Source: Acheta domesticus (taxonomy: Eukaryota > Arthropoda > Insecta > Orthoptera > Gryllidae). Taken from it: a stretch of DNA of 64,000 bases. Under the pieces are notes generated by a model. That model saw only the letters and a program-made list of their open reading frames with translations, did not search any database and was not told the DNA's origin. Location of the stretch: the NCBI GenBank assembly GCA_031308135.1, contig JAHLJT010008446.1, positions 167,172,887-167,236,886 of the forward strand, in the 5' to 3' direction. Shown piece by piece: positions 46,024-57,330 of this stretch (the stretch's first letter is position 1; the number at the start of each line of letters is the position of its first letter). A program made the position numbers and the translations under genes.

Positions 46024-47730
46024 CGTAAAACACATGGGTAAGGTGAGGTAAAGCGTCGATTTATATTATCCATAATACAGTTTCATTTACATTTGTATTT
46101 TCGTATACCTAACGTTTTCATATGGCTTCAAAGGAAAATTATAAATTTTTATATGCTTTGATCGCAATCTGAAATTTTAAAACCATAACAGTGATGGAAA
46201 TGTATAGATTAACTTTAATTTTTAATTTACAAACATTAACAAATTTAGATTAAGGTAATATTTAGAGACTTTATGATTAGTAATATTGTTACATCAACTA
46301 ATAATCAATAAATTCTGACCTAAAAATGTATATTCTTACGCTTTGAGAAAAATGTGTACACTATTTAAAAATTAATAATTTGAAGGAAAAAAAACAATTT
46401 CAAATTTAAATATCCATAACTTTTGAAATTTCCATTTTCAGACGCAAATTATTTTTTGCGAAAAAATTTAGAGCTTGTGTATTATTTTGGGTCAACAAAT
46501 TCGAAAATCGAAGATTAATATTTTGGGAATTAAAGTTTGAAAAAACTGCACTTTATTTATTTATTTATTTGGTCAACAAAACAGTAAAAACTGTATGTGA
46601 CGTATGGGGGAAGAGTAATTTAATTAATTTGAATTCGGGAATAAAACCCTAGATTTCGAAAACATTGGTGTAAAATGCAAATGATGTGAGGCTCAATGCA
46701 AAAAATCTTTTCTCTGAACTATTTACTGTTAAGGGAAACATATTTTTATATTAGAATGGATTTTCAAGTGAGATTTCAATGTTTTTAGAAATTCGTCTAA
46801 AATGCTCAGGAATTTTACTAATTTTGGGTATAAATAAAGCTAGGTCAGAGGTCAAACATATGCACTAAATATGCTGCTTCTAGCTTCTTTTGTGTCACAC
46901 TGAACAAGTCAAAAAATGTGTAGACTAATCGGAAAGGTCATGCTTTTTTCGGCCGATTTCACGTGGAATTACCACGTGATTGTTTAAACAATCCATATTC
47001 CCACCAAAATACCCACATATTGTTTAAACAAACCATATTTGATATTTTAAATATTATTCGCACACAAAATTAAATTGGCATAAACATAAAAAATTGAAAA
47101 ATGCGAATATATCTTCAGAAAACGAAAATAATAGTTAGAGAAGAAGTGTTCTCAAATATAATTTACAATTATGTATATTTTTAAATTATTTTCTGATACA
47201 TTATTATGTCTTATATCAATTAATATGTCTCAGACAGGAAAAACGTCTGTTATACATTTGTCTGTGTGACGAGACCCACTATGATGTACGTTACCTCTGC
47301 TAAAAGCGGTTAAAAACTGCGTTCATTCTCTCTTGTACCTCAACGTCTGTTCCAAGAAACTCGACGAATTTGAAACGCAGTGCAGCTTGCCACTAACATG
47401 AGCTTCGCGCTCGGGCATAAGGTCAAATGTGACTCGTGCATGCAGTCTCGAGTTGGTAAGTTGAGCGATGACTGACAACAAATATGATCCGATAGGGAAG
47501 ACAGCGTCGGCTGGGCGGCCGCACCGAAGGGCCGTGGACCAAGTTCGTGGCAGCGCCACATATTCCTACTCCCCACTTCAATCTGAGAAATTTTCATTTG
47601 ACAATAGGTATCATGACGGCCTCTTCGTAGAGCAACAAAATGCAGAATTTATACGTATTAAACGGCCGGCACTCGGGTTTCACAGACCATCCGAATGCAC
47701 TGCTGAGTTAAATCATAAAAGTTTTTCTTA
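46024..47730. other. AT-rich DNA; MITE head at 46572-46612
   Basis: GGTCAACAAAACAGTAAAAA and GTGACGTATGGGGGAAGAG at 46572-46612 match the MITE inside LINE-B at 52.5 kb. A moderately GC-rich passage at 47340-47560 gives overlapping frames on both strands without motifs. Confidence 0.45.
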
Positions 47731-48590
47731 TATGAAGGCGTTATTTTAATAGTGCAACTCCCATTTTTTGAGAAATTGAGTTAACTCCATTTTCATGTCC
47801 GCGCAAGTTTTATACATTTATTCTGAAAGTGATAGAACTCCAAGTTATTTCTACGGGCGACAGATCTCATCACAATAAAAGTGAATCACAGGAGATTGCA
47901 ATCTATTTATTTTGATGGTACAACTCCAATGGTAAGACTGTGTGTTTTTCTACAAGTCTAATGATGAGTGATTTTCGAAATATTTATAGCGTCTCTAGTG
48001 TTAAGATGATAAACAGTTTGATTCAGATTGGTTTCTACATAGTAAAATTCACTACACATAAACCACCAGTGAATGAGGAAGAACCAAGGTTTTCAAACAC
48101 TTAAATATCCCGCTTAAACACAGCAAAGGAAATTTAATGAGAAGAAACAGGATATGCTTGATTTGTTTCCATTTATTTCAAGCGTTAATCACGCTTATTT
48201 CTGTGATCTGTAGGTAGGAACCGGACGATTTCAACAAGATGAAGAAAACTGAATGTGCCTCAAAGTTACATTAAAATAATATTTAATGTTTTAATAAATC
48301 GATATTGCCTTCATTTCCAACATTTCTTAGAATGACATCTACCGATTTGGCCCACCAATCTCATTTTTATGGTGGTATAACTCTTTTATACCCCCAATAT
48401 TCCGCGAATCATGCAGTATGCTTATTCATATCATGTACAGACGATCTAGTAAGTATATTATAAGACAAAATACACAATTTTTTTGTCTAACGCCATCCCC
48501 GATTGTTTTATAATCATTTAACTTTGAGTTCACTTTCTCGAAATGAGTGTCAATGAAATTGTACCACTATTAAAATAACGCCTCCATATG
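47731..48590. mobile_element. Non-autonomous element with terminal inverted repeats, 0.86 kb
   Basis: The left end TATGAAGGCGTTATTTTAAT and the right end read on the other strand, CATATGGAGGCGTTATTTTA, form inverted repeats of at least 30 bp with the shared continuation AATAGTG..CAACT. A GGTACAACTCCAATGG word inside at about 47920 repeats subterminal sequence. No coding sequence. I could not assign a superfamily or a clean target duplication. Confidence 0.65.
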
Positions 48591-48904
48591 AAACATTTAA
48601 AAACTATAAATTAAAACAAGTTGATAATATAAAAATTATACTTTATGCAATAAAACTATGCCTCTTGCAAATTCGTTCAATAAAATCCCAAAATGTGTAA
48701 TTTACAGGCAGCACTACCTAAATCGTGCAATACCGTGCAGTACTCCCCCCCCAACATGCAATTTTGTGCAAAATAAAACACATACTAAAATAACGTCCGT
48801 TTCATGATTAAAATTTCTGTCAATTTCATTCAATTTCAAGTTAGCAAAGAAAAGATGCAGTAACATGAGAACCCGGTCATTAATCATAACATCTTACTTT
48901 AAAA
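48591..48904. other. No gene seen
   Basis: AT-rich spacer with a short C run at about 48744-48752. Confidence 0.35.
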
Positions 48905-49440
48905 ATTACCTTCGTAAATCCGTGATATTGCTCTGGATAATTTCCTTCGTAAATCCGTGATATTGCTCTGGATTGGTTACGTTCGTACTTCGAACAATGA
49001 TATCAGAGGGTAGAAATATCTTACTGGAATGATGAAACTTTATGTACAAACCTTTCCGATTCTCTCCAATTACACGCGCAGTGCCGCTGTGTTCGATTTT
49101 AGGCCCTATTCTCTTCCTACTGTACGTAAACGATATGCCCTCGAGGATTGGAAACGGAAGAACAGTTCTCTTTGCGGATGATACGAATATTATTTGCAAT
49201 AAAGAAACCGTAAATAGTACAATATCACGTGCAATAGGTTCCGCAGTAATAAATTAATAGTAAATGAAAATAAAACTGTTTAATTGCAGTTTTCCATTTC
49301 AAACAATTCTGTACTCCATTGAAAATGAACGGTGCGTCATTGACTGATGTTAAGGTAACAAAATGTTTGGGTCTCTCAATTCAGTCATATCTCAAATGGA
49401 ACGTCCATTTAAATGAATTGCACACAAAATGAAGTTCAAT
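48905..49440 (+). pseudogene. LINE-A copy 3: RT core fragment
   Basis: On the plus strand the sequence reads the RT part IRDIALDWLRSYFEQ, VEISYWNDETL (about 49010-49040), then CSILGPILFLLYVNDMPSRI (49090-49150), TVLFADDTNIICNKETVN with the catalytic FADD intact at about 49168-49180, and a thumb passage VTKCLGLSIQSYLKWNVHLN (about 49350-49410). It has an extra 35-bp tandem duplication near its left edge. Frameshifts separate the parts. Confidence 0.85.
48909..48977. repeat. 35-bp tandem duplication inside LINE-A copy 3
   Basis: CCTTCGTAAATCCGTGATAT and TGCTCTGGAT occur twice in a row, 35 bp apart, at about 48909 and 48944. Confidence 0.85.
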
Positions 49441-51163
49441 ATGCCTCACACTGTTGGAGGCGCCTGAGGCCCACTGGTGTGCCCCAGCAATACTCCTAGT
49501 GAGGGCCATGAGGGTCTCACGCCGGGGTTTATTTCAAGGTTTGTGACTTCCCAGGTGGGCTTCAAATTGTTTTAGTTTCGACTTTCTCCAGCAGAGCGAA
49601 GCACAATTTATTATAGAATGCTCTTAGCGTTCTAAATTACCGCTTGGAGAAGCGTTATTGTATTGGATAGGAGTTGTTCCATGTATTTTGTTTTGTAGTT
49701 TATTCTTCAGTACAGTCCCTTGTCTAACTAAAAAGCACTTAATATTTATGTATTTGCTTTTCATGTGAAATATCCGGAATATTATTGAATTCTTACTCTT
49801 TCAAACATTGTGGCTCACTGGTGACCATGTACGTGCGGGGCCACGAGGATCACCGGTGTCCTTCAGTGTCACATTTAATTTAATTTTTAAAACTATTTTT
49901 AGGAATGTCTCTAATTGGTTTCATCAAAAAAGAATGCAAAAATGGTGTGCCCCCTAGAGACCTTATTCTTCTTTAGCATATGGCCCCTAGATGCTATTCA
50001 TCATTGTCCCTTTGAGAGTCAAAGGGCAGGAAGAGTGGAAAATATAGTCAATTTGCATGCTGTCGCGGCAAGAAGTATTATTCCTTCACGAAGAACATGA
50101 TGAGGGATAAGTGCCCAAATCTATAGCTGATTTAGCTTTGAAGATATATTTTATTACGTCGGAGCAAATATCTTGTTAACAATCCTTGCAATAAACGCTC
50201 ATTCTTTCTATATATAGAATTCAACTAGAGTATGGCTTAGGGTAGGGAACCCAGAATTATGAAGACGTGCACCGAGTTCACTTCTGAGTGAACGTGTTCT
50301 GTGTGAGTAGCATGTGACACACGGATTTTGTGAGTAGCATGTGATATACGGATTTTAACTTTTTTTGAAGTAAAAGAAATAAAAAGTAAACTAGTTTTAC
50401 GAGATATTGCGTTGTAATAGGAGAATGGCAACGTCGCGACACGGCAGTTTAAATTCGGTGAATTTTTGTTGTTGGTTGATAATGTTTCTTTCAGCATGGA
50501 ACACTGTATGCTGGTTTTGATTATCAAATTTATGATAAAGTATTTTCTTTAAAAATTTAACATCGTACAAATGTTTCAGTGATGAAAGGCCTTATTGATA
50601 TTTAACCATATTTTTATGCACTCGTGAGACGATATATTGGATGACTGAAGTTTAATTTATATCCCCTGGATGTTTAATTTGTAGACTTCTTTTAATTTAA
50701 GTGTTTGGTCGCTGAAAATGGTGAAATCATTCAAAAATTAGAAGCCCACTTCAAATATGAAATAATAGAAGCACCTTAGTTGACAAAGATGACTTCGATT
50801 CTCAATTGATAAAGCTACTCAATTGACATAGATGACTTCATCCTGTAATGCCAACAACACCCCATCAGCATTCCCATTACTCACTTCGATGTAATAAAGA
50901 CAAACTTGTGTGAAATTATCCTTGCTCGTCTGTAGAATGTGCTGCGGACAGTTGTGGTTTATTCTTGCGGTTTTCTTTTGTAAAGTAAGAAATGTCTACT
51001 TTTACTGTGTACCGAAATACGTAAATGCAGATTCCCACCGCAGATGCTTTGTTTGTATTGTTTCGGACTTTTTCGAGAGAAGTTGAGGCGCAGAAATTGA
51101 AATATTGCAATATTACGTAACATTTCCAATAATGTGAGAAAATCTGCTGTCGTATCACAACTA

Positions 51164-51166
<3 letters not shown>
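49441..51166. other. No recognised gene; short tandem words
   Basis: Two related GC-rich passages, at 49450-49530 (GGCGCCTGAGGCCCACTGGT) and 49810-49865 (CACGAGGATCACCGGTGTCC), may be ends of one unfamiliar repeat. GTGAGTAGCATGTGA is duplicated at about 50305 and 50331. The minus frame 50237-50527 has no motif. Confidence 0.35.

Positions 51167-51219
<53 letters not shown>
51167..51219. repeat. (TA)n microsatellite
   Basis: Fifty-three bases of alternating TA. The Tyr-Ile repeat open frames on both strands are artefacts. Confidence 0.97.
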
Positions 51220-51574
51220 CCTGAGGGACCCGGGTTCAAATCCAAGCATTACTGGGGATTTTTATCCAATGATGTCCTATTCAGGGCGATCCTTAGGTCC
51301 ACTCAGCCTTCTTTCCAAATGAGTACCAATATTTACTGGCTTTATTAACAGTAAATATTGGGGGAAAAGGTGTCCGGTTGAAGCATGACGCTTGCCACGC
51401 CATCTTCACCCCACTTCTAGAGACACAACCATCTACTAGATACCCGTTACTTTCTTCTGTACAGAGGGCCTTGGAAGTGGGGATAAAACCGGAAAAATGG
51501 CTGAAAGAGGAGTCCTAACCTCCTCTAACCCTAAGCAGGATAATCCTGCAGCACTAAAAAAAAAAAAAAAAAAA
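51220..51574 (+). repeat. SINE-3, tRNA-related, with 19-A tail
   Basis: GGGTTCAAATCC at about 51232-51243 is a very good B box. The A-box half of the tRNA-like head is missing or replaced by the (TA)n array. The body continues to TAAGCAGGATAATCCTGCAG and ends in 19 A at 51556-51574, as expected for a retroposed pol III transcript. AGTAAATATTGG and CCAATATTTACT form a small inverted repeat in the body. Confidence 0.8.
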
Positions 51575-51964
51575 GGTGCAAAGGGTAAATTAATTAATTA
51601 ATATATATATATAACACTGTGTTTTCGTCTGAGAAACGGAATGGCCAGAAGGAACGTTGACACTACAACGCCTAGGCTGGAAAACAAGTGAATAGGTCCA
51701 CGAAATAGGAATGAATCCAACTAGTGAATAGGAAGAGTTGGTGCGCAAATTTTATTTTCTTATTTTTATTATTTACTTATTTATTTATGTATTTATTTAT
51801 TCATTTATTTCAGTATTGAATGCCATATACCCTTTATACAAAAACATATAGTGTAGTGCGTATCACGGCATACTAATATAACACTTACTGAAGAGATTTC
51901 GTCGATTTTTAAACTATGCACAAATTTGAGTTGAAAAAATCGTGTTTCACTTTCGAGTTGAAAA
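51575..51964. other. No gene seen; (TTTA)n-like tract
   Basis: An impure TTTA/TTAT tract lies at about 51755-51810. Confidence 0.4.
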
Positions 51965-53330
51965 AATCGAGATTTAACAATTTAACAATTATAGCAAAAC
52001 TATCATTGATTCCGTAAGTTGTCTATGGCGTTTCACATAAAATGGTTGACGAAATCTTGTTGATAGTGGAGGTACATTAAATGAAATAGATGGCAACAAT
52101 TCAGTACAGACAATTTGTCCAGAGATTAAGTGGAAAAGAAATAACATATCACTCGAGAGATGCCTTTTTCCGAGAGTTGCAAGTCTACAAGAATGCATAA
52201 TATCAACGTAATAATGATTGTCTCGGGACGTCGGTGTACTGAATCTAAAGGCGAAGGTGCGCAAAACTTTATGCTGTATATTTTAAAGCTTGCCAATAGA
52301 GAAAATATATAAGGCGACCAAACAATAGAGAAATATTCTACTATCTCAATACTAAACCTAAAGTTTTCATTGCTATATGTACGGTGAAAGAAATATGTTG
52401 GTTAAAATTTACTGTAGAGTCAAACACAACGCCAAGATCATCAAGATGATCAACTCTGTTTAAATGAGTACCACTCGAGAGTAACAATCCACCAATTGTC
52501 TATTTTCGATTTGATTTGATTTATTTGGTCAAAAGCAGTAAAACTGTATGTGACGTATGGGGGAGAAGGTTATTTGCGAAGACGTATGGGGGAGAAGATT
52601 GCCTGGTAAAAGTAACAACACAACATTTTAGATGTTTAGACTCATTGAGTTTCTGATACACCTATCTCGAAGCGCACTGAAATCTCTTTAGAGGTATACC
52701 ATCATTTATATAATAATTTTTCTAAATTCTTTTTCTAGTTTTTCAAAAGTTGCTAATTTTGCGCTTTTTTTGTTCATTCTGGACCTCAAGAAAATGTGCG
52801 CAGATAATCTCTTCCCCCATACGTCATATTAATTTCCCTGTAAATCTTCGCATCCTCGGCAAACATCAATATAATATTTCTGTGTCTAAGCTTATCCGGC
52901 AAGTCGTTAATAGGCCAAAATAGTACAAAAGAAAAGGAGTCAAATGAGATTTTGTCGTATGTTCGTAAACATTTGAAGTGGAAGCTGATTCTGGGAGCCA
53001 GTGAGCGTGTAGATAAACAATAACGCGTGAAAGGTTCAGAATCGGGGAAGAAAATAGATTGCTCTTGGACGTGGTAGAAATAACTTAGAAGCGGAGAACT
53101 GCCCTTCGAGTCCTGAAAAAGGTTGAAATTTAGTTTTGAATTTTGGTTGAGAAACGGGAATTGACGTTTATTAATAACAACAGAGAACACCTTCTGGATA
53201 CATGATTAGAAAGGAAACTGGCTCAACTAAGAATCAGAAGTAATTAAAAGATGACTTACATGACAAAATTGCTATCTATGGCGCCTTGTCGATACCCACG
53301 TATAATTTTCAAACTTTTAGAATCAGGAAA
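51965..53330 (-). pseudogene. LINE-B: RT fragment of a Jockey/I-type LINE, split by a MITE
   Basis: The minus strand gives, from right to left, an RT passage with INDLPDKLRHRNIILMF and the catalytic box AEDAKIYREI (normally FADDAK; about 52875-52840), then after a non-LINE insertion TIGGLLLSS, RVDHLDDLGVVFDSTVNFNQ (about 52455-52395), FGRLIYFLYWQALKYTA, and the C-terminal SISFNVPPLSTRFRQPFYVK (about 52085-52020). These are the usual blocks of the RT thumb and C-terminus in Jockey/I-type elements. It is a different family from LINE-A. Asp to Glu in the catalytic box, stops and the insertion make it dead. Confidence 0.8.
52523..52835. mobile_element. MITE inserted in LINE-B
   Basis: ATGTGACGTATGGGGGAGAA near the left side and its approximate reverse complement CTTCCCCCATACGTCATATT at about 52807-52830 form terminal or subterminal inverted repeats. 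The left 40 bases match 46572-46612. A second GACGTATGGGGGAGAAG lies at about 52581. About 40 codons of LINE-B seem lost at the insertion site. Confidence 0.6.
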
Positions 53331-54629
53331 GGCTTATCCAACTTCTTGTTAATACAGACGGGTGTCAGTTCTGGACGGATTGATGAATGATTTGGGCTTT
53401 CATAACTTAATTGAATTGGTGATTTCACAAAGGGCGAGTGTCACTAAAACAGAATTCTTCAGGAGAGACAAAAAACATTTTTATTCGATACAAGAGGTCT
53501 TTCAAAATTTGGAAAAAATACTACTGTAAAGCCCTAATTTAAATAAATATTAAAAATATGTCAATTACTATTTTTGTGCAACAATACCCTGAAAATAAAT
53601 TATATTGTTTTATTACTTTCTTGAAAATCTTGTCTAATAGCACCACAGACAAAAAAAAGGGCCCAATTCGATTCCACACCATGTCCCCATTTTCAGCCAT
53701 GTCCCCAGTAATGGAGAGGATATTGAAAATGTCTTCCTCCGATAACATCGACATGACCAGAGTACTATAACACGTGCTTGTAATAGATATCCACGATGTA
53801 TGTATAGAAATCCTACATGTCAATGACCAGTTAGCGACGACAATATATGCAACACACGCACCAAAACGACGTAGCGACACATTGTCGTAGCGACAAATTT
53901 TCAGGAGAAATGTTTCTCATTTATCAAAACTTTGATGTTCAAGGAATTGAAATCCTGAAATTGAATTGGTTAAAAAGGAGGAAGTGGGAATTTATGTTAC
54001 TCAATAGAAGTGTACGAATGCCGTAGATTTCCCGTAAGGAACATAACGTGAAAATATTGTAAAAAAAGTAATAGAATATTCTTAAGCGAGCGTAGAATGA
54101 TAGCTATCATTCACGAGTTGATGTTTACAACACGAGCGACGTAGGAGCGAGTGTCGGAATTTCAACGAGTGAATAATAGCCATTCTACGCGAGTAGAAGA
54201 CTAGACTTTCCCTACGACTTTGAAATTGATATTTTAAAATATTCAATGGGCGCCTTAACCTCAACACCAACTCGCATACTGTTTCGTGGCTCACCTGTCT
54301 TACGATAGTTGCGACCAGCCGCGGCAGAGCACGTAGCGCCTCTGCGCCTCTGTAGGCGACTACGAGAACCCTTTGTCGTGGTATAATGAACTAAGACGAA
54401 TGTGATTGATCGGCATCGAATCGAATAATATTCTCTCACGGCTTGTGGACTCGTCATCATTACTGCATCCGATAACGTGCAGAAATGTATACATTCCGGA
54501 GTAGTCGTAGAGAAAATATATTATCTAATTGCATTAAAATATTGTAAACTTATCTTACTATATTATTAAAAACTCACCCTATAAAAATTACTGAGTATGC
54601 AACAAAACGTCTTCTATCATTCTCCAAGT
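53331..54629. other. No recognised gene; 30-bp imperfect hairpin
   Basis: GCGTAGAATGATAGCTATCA (from 54090) and the related right arm ending CCATTCTACGC at 54190 form an imperfect stem around a 40-base loop. A 113-codon minus frame (53539-53880) has no recognisable family. Confidence 0.4.
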
Positions 54630-54679
54630 GTCCGCCTGGCAGACTCACAGGGCTCCAGAAGCTCTGGCATAGCTCGACT

Positions 54680-55082
54680 AAGCGAAGAATGAAGGAGATG
54701 ATTGCGGCGCGTCGTGGAACTATGTAAACACGGGTCTATATAGTCAGTTTCGCCAACAAAAGTCGCGAGGAGCATGAAGCGAGTTGTTTTATCGGTGTAG
54801 CTTTGGGACATACGAGTTCTCGTCGAGGTGTGACACTTCGCGGGCAGGAAAGACGCCTTACATATAAAGTTATTAAATTTTGTGATAGTGAAAAAGACGG
54901 GCCTCTAGGAAGCACAATCAAACGCGCAGCAGCAAGCTTAAAGTTATGTGAAAACACGATATGCAAAATTCAAAAAGGAGGATGTGAAACTGAGGCACAT
55001 GGGTTTTTGATAACATCGCCGAAACGATCCAAAGTGAAACCAAAAAGAAAAATTATGGATGAAATGAAATGTTATGTATGAA
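54680..55082 (+). pseudogene. N-terminus of a mariner/IS630-type transposase
   Basis: From about 54803 the plus strand reads SRRGVTLRGQERRLTYKVIK, FCDSEKDGPL, TIKRAAASLKLCENTICKIQ and PKRSKVKPKRKIMDEMKCYV, ending in a stop at 55079-55081. A basic start, a helix-turn-helix built around 'AAAxxxSExTIxxI' and a Pro/Lys-rich linker are the layout of N-termini of a DDE_3 transposase group in insects. The catalytic part is absent. The preceding 100 bases (CGTGGAACTATGTAAACACG...) recur at 56050-56150, so they belong to the same repeat. The frame at 54803-55081 is open, with no upstream stop decision possible. Confidence 0.6.
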
Positions 55083-55169
55083 TTCAAACATTTTGTATTC
55101 TTCTTCATTATTTTGTTTTTGTTTTATGCTATTTATGAGGTATGCAATAAAGTACCAGAACATTAAATT

Positions 55170-55530
55170 TACTGTCATAAGTATTTAAAATATTCTCCAT
55201 TACAACATTTTAGAGTATTTGGATGTATAGAATATTGTAGGAATGATGATATATCCAGAAAAAAATTGATAAGAGAGTAAAACATGCTATATTTGTAGGT
55301 TATTCGAAAAATAGAAAATCTTATCTTCTCTTTGATGTAGAAGATAAAATAATTCATGAGAGTAGAGATGTAATCTTCTTAGAAAATGAGAAAGAGTTAA
55401 TAAATGAAAAAGATTGTCATTTAGAAAATTTTAATTGGTTTGCAATTTCTGATAATAAAGAAGCAACGACTAATAAAAAAACAAATATTGAAGATAGATA
55501 TGTTGAGGAATATTTATTACGGTGATAGTT
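55170..55530 (+). pseudogene. Ty1/copia integrase C-terminal region
   Basis: The plus strand reads KYLKYSPLQHFRVFGCIEYC, then KKLDKRVKHAIFVGYSKNRK and SYLLFDVEDKIIHESRDVIF before LENE. 'LRVFGC.AY', 'K....FVGYS...K.YR' and 'SRDV.F.E' are the usual marks of the region just after the copia integrase core. A frameshift separates the first block from the second. The rest of pol and the LTRs are not seen. The following 35 codons to about 55525 are Asn/Lys-rich linker. Confidence 0.85.
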
Positions 55531-55937
55531 GCTTCTTAAATAATAAGAATTTGATTTGGTATGTATTCTGAGAAACAACTTAAAATAAATTAAATGATTT
55601 ACAAGTATATGAATGTTAATGTACAAATTTTCTGCTCATTAAAGGAATTCAATCAAAACTGAATCATTCTGCAGAGAAAATAAAATTTTATTCCTTCCAA
55701 TGTGAGGTGCAGACATAACCAAATACAGTTAAAATATTAATTGGGAAAATACCAGATTTGTGTCAAAATAAATCGCGCTTTTCCGAAATAGTTTGGCAGG
55801 GTCCCATTTTTAATTTGATTTGAGTGTCCTTATATCACCGTCTCTGTCACTTTGGCTGTAAACATAGACAGTGACGCGCTCCTGTAAACATCATCTTAAC
55901 TCAGCGAAGAATAGGGAGCTTTGCAACCTCGACCGGT
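55531..55937. other. No gene seen
   Basis: AT-rich; no continuation of the copia pol could be followed. Confidence 0.35.
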
Positions 55938-56024
55938 AAGCACTATCGATCTTCTGCTCATGCGCAGTTCAAGTTTCACATCACTTTAATGCACCTGCTC
56001 ATGAGCAGAAGATCGATAGTGCTT
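55938..56024. repeat. 30-bp stem hairpin
   Basis: AAGCACTATCGATCTTCTGC and ten further bases at 55938-55967 pair with 55995-56024 with one mismatch, leaving a 27-base loop. Confidence 0.9.
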
Positions 56025-56049
56025 CAAGTTCGAGATGGCAAAAACTCCC

Positions 56050-56150
56050 TAGAGAAGAATGCGATTGCGGCACTTCGTGGAACTAACAGTGTAAACACGG
56101 GTCTGTACAGTCAGTTTCGCTAACAAAAGTCGCCAGGAGCAATGCGAGTT
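56050..56150 (+). repeat. Second copy of the 5' segment of the 54.7-kb transposase repeat
   Basis: ATTGCGGCACTTCGTGGAAC, GTAAACACGGGTCT, AGTCAGTTTCGC and AACAAAAGTCGC match 54698-54790 in order. No transposase frame follows. Confidence 0.75.
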
Positions 56151-57096
56151 CAGGGACTGCTTCTGCGGAATCACCATGGCCTCCTTCTTAGAGGTAGTGA
56201 ATCAGTTGATAAAATATAACTTCAGAGATATATCAAACACGATTTGCACTAACTGTGTTATTTTTGTCCCTTAAAGTTGCTTTTTTCACTTTTCACCGTT
56301 CTAGTACAAGAATGGAATATTCAGTGGCGAAGCGTGAGGTTAATTTTTGGATAAGCCATTTTTGGGCGACCACATTGTAAACACACATACTACTTAGTTT
56401 GTGAAATATCGAATACTTCAGATAGAGACCAGAAGGCTACAAATTTAGTAATAATAATAACTATTGTTATTATTATTATTATTAATAGAATTGAAAAAAA
56501 TATTGTAAATGTAACTGTTTACTTATAATTGATATATACTCCTTTTTTTCAAGAGTTTGCGACAATCTAAATTCTTTGACTTTTTTTGTAAATCAAATCT
56601 AAATGCCTGGTTTTCTTCAGAAAAAATGCCACTCTTTCTTAAACGTAGCATCTTGCGAACACTTACAAGAAAGTTTATTTTCTATTAAAATTGTAGTGTA
56701 GCCAAGTTGAAGGCTCTGTTATTTGACTTAGAATTAAGTAAATGTGTTTTAATTATTTTCTCATTGTCAGTGAACCCCAACGACATGCAGTTACAGGTCA
56801 ACGATATTTTCACTAGTAACCTACACACGAATACGCTATTTAATCAACTTACGAAATGAAATTACACTGAACAGATCCTATTTGATCATTCCAGAACACA
56901 ATACTACTGGGGAATTCACACACTCGCCGCGATACCAACCCATAAATGCCTAAAATCAACGTTTTTTTCTAAATGATCGTGTTTTATTAAAAGTTAACAT
57001 AATGCTAAATAATGTGGGAGAAAAAGTAAACATTCTCAATATTGTACTTAATGAATCAGCGATAGAGGAATTCTAACACTGAAATTTTGGAAAAAT
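56151..57096. other. No gene seen; (TAA)n/(TTA)n palindrome
   Basis: At about 56448-56484 TAATAATAATAAC is followed within six bases by TTATTATTATTATTA, a head-to-head trinucleotide repeat that can fold back. The rest is AT-rich. Confidence 0.45.
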
Positions 57097-57196
57097 NNNN
57101 NNNNNNNNNNNNNNNNNNNNNNNNNNNNNNNNNNNNNNNNNNNNNNNNNNNNNNNNNNNNNNNNNNNNNNNNNNNNNNNNNNNNNNNNNNNNNNNN
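57097..57196. other. Assembly gap (100 N)
   Basis: Exactly 100 N, the usual placeholder for a gap of unknown length. Nothing can be said across it. Confidence 0.99.
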
Positions 57197-57330
57197 AGGG
57201 TGGACACATGACTTGGGTTGGTTCGAATCTTCATCTAAAACCGTGATTAGCTGCTATAAACCTGTTGATAAGTCGGAGGGAGAGGCCGATGTAAAACAAA
57301 CTGTGGTTGGTCCGCATCGAAGTTGACGGG
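57197..57330 (+). repeat. SINE-1, copy 2, cut by the gap
   Basis: B box GGTTCGAATCT at 57220-57230, then TCATCTAAAACCGTG, AGCTGCTATAAACCTG and GAGAGGCCGATGTAAAACAA as in the copy at 29.4 kb. The A-box part lies in the gap. Confidence 0.75.

Noticed and set aside
47323..47749. Overlapping frames of 78-93 codons on both strands
   Set aside because: They arise in a moderately GC-rich passage and have no recognisable family or coding bias.
50916..51322. Open frames with Tyr-Ile repeats
   Set aside because: Pure artefact of the (TA)n microsatellite at 51167-51219.
57087..57326. 79-codon open frame across the gap
   Set aside because: Thirty-four codons are N; the rest is SINE-1.
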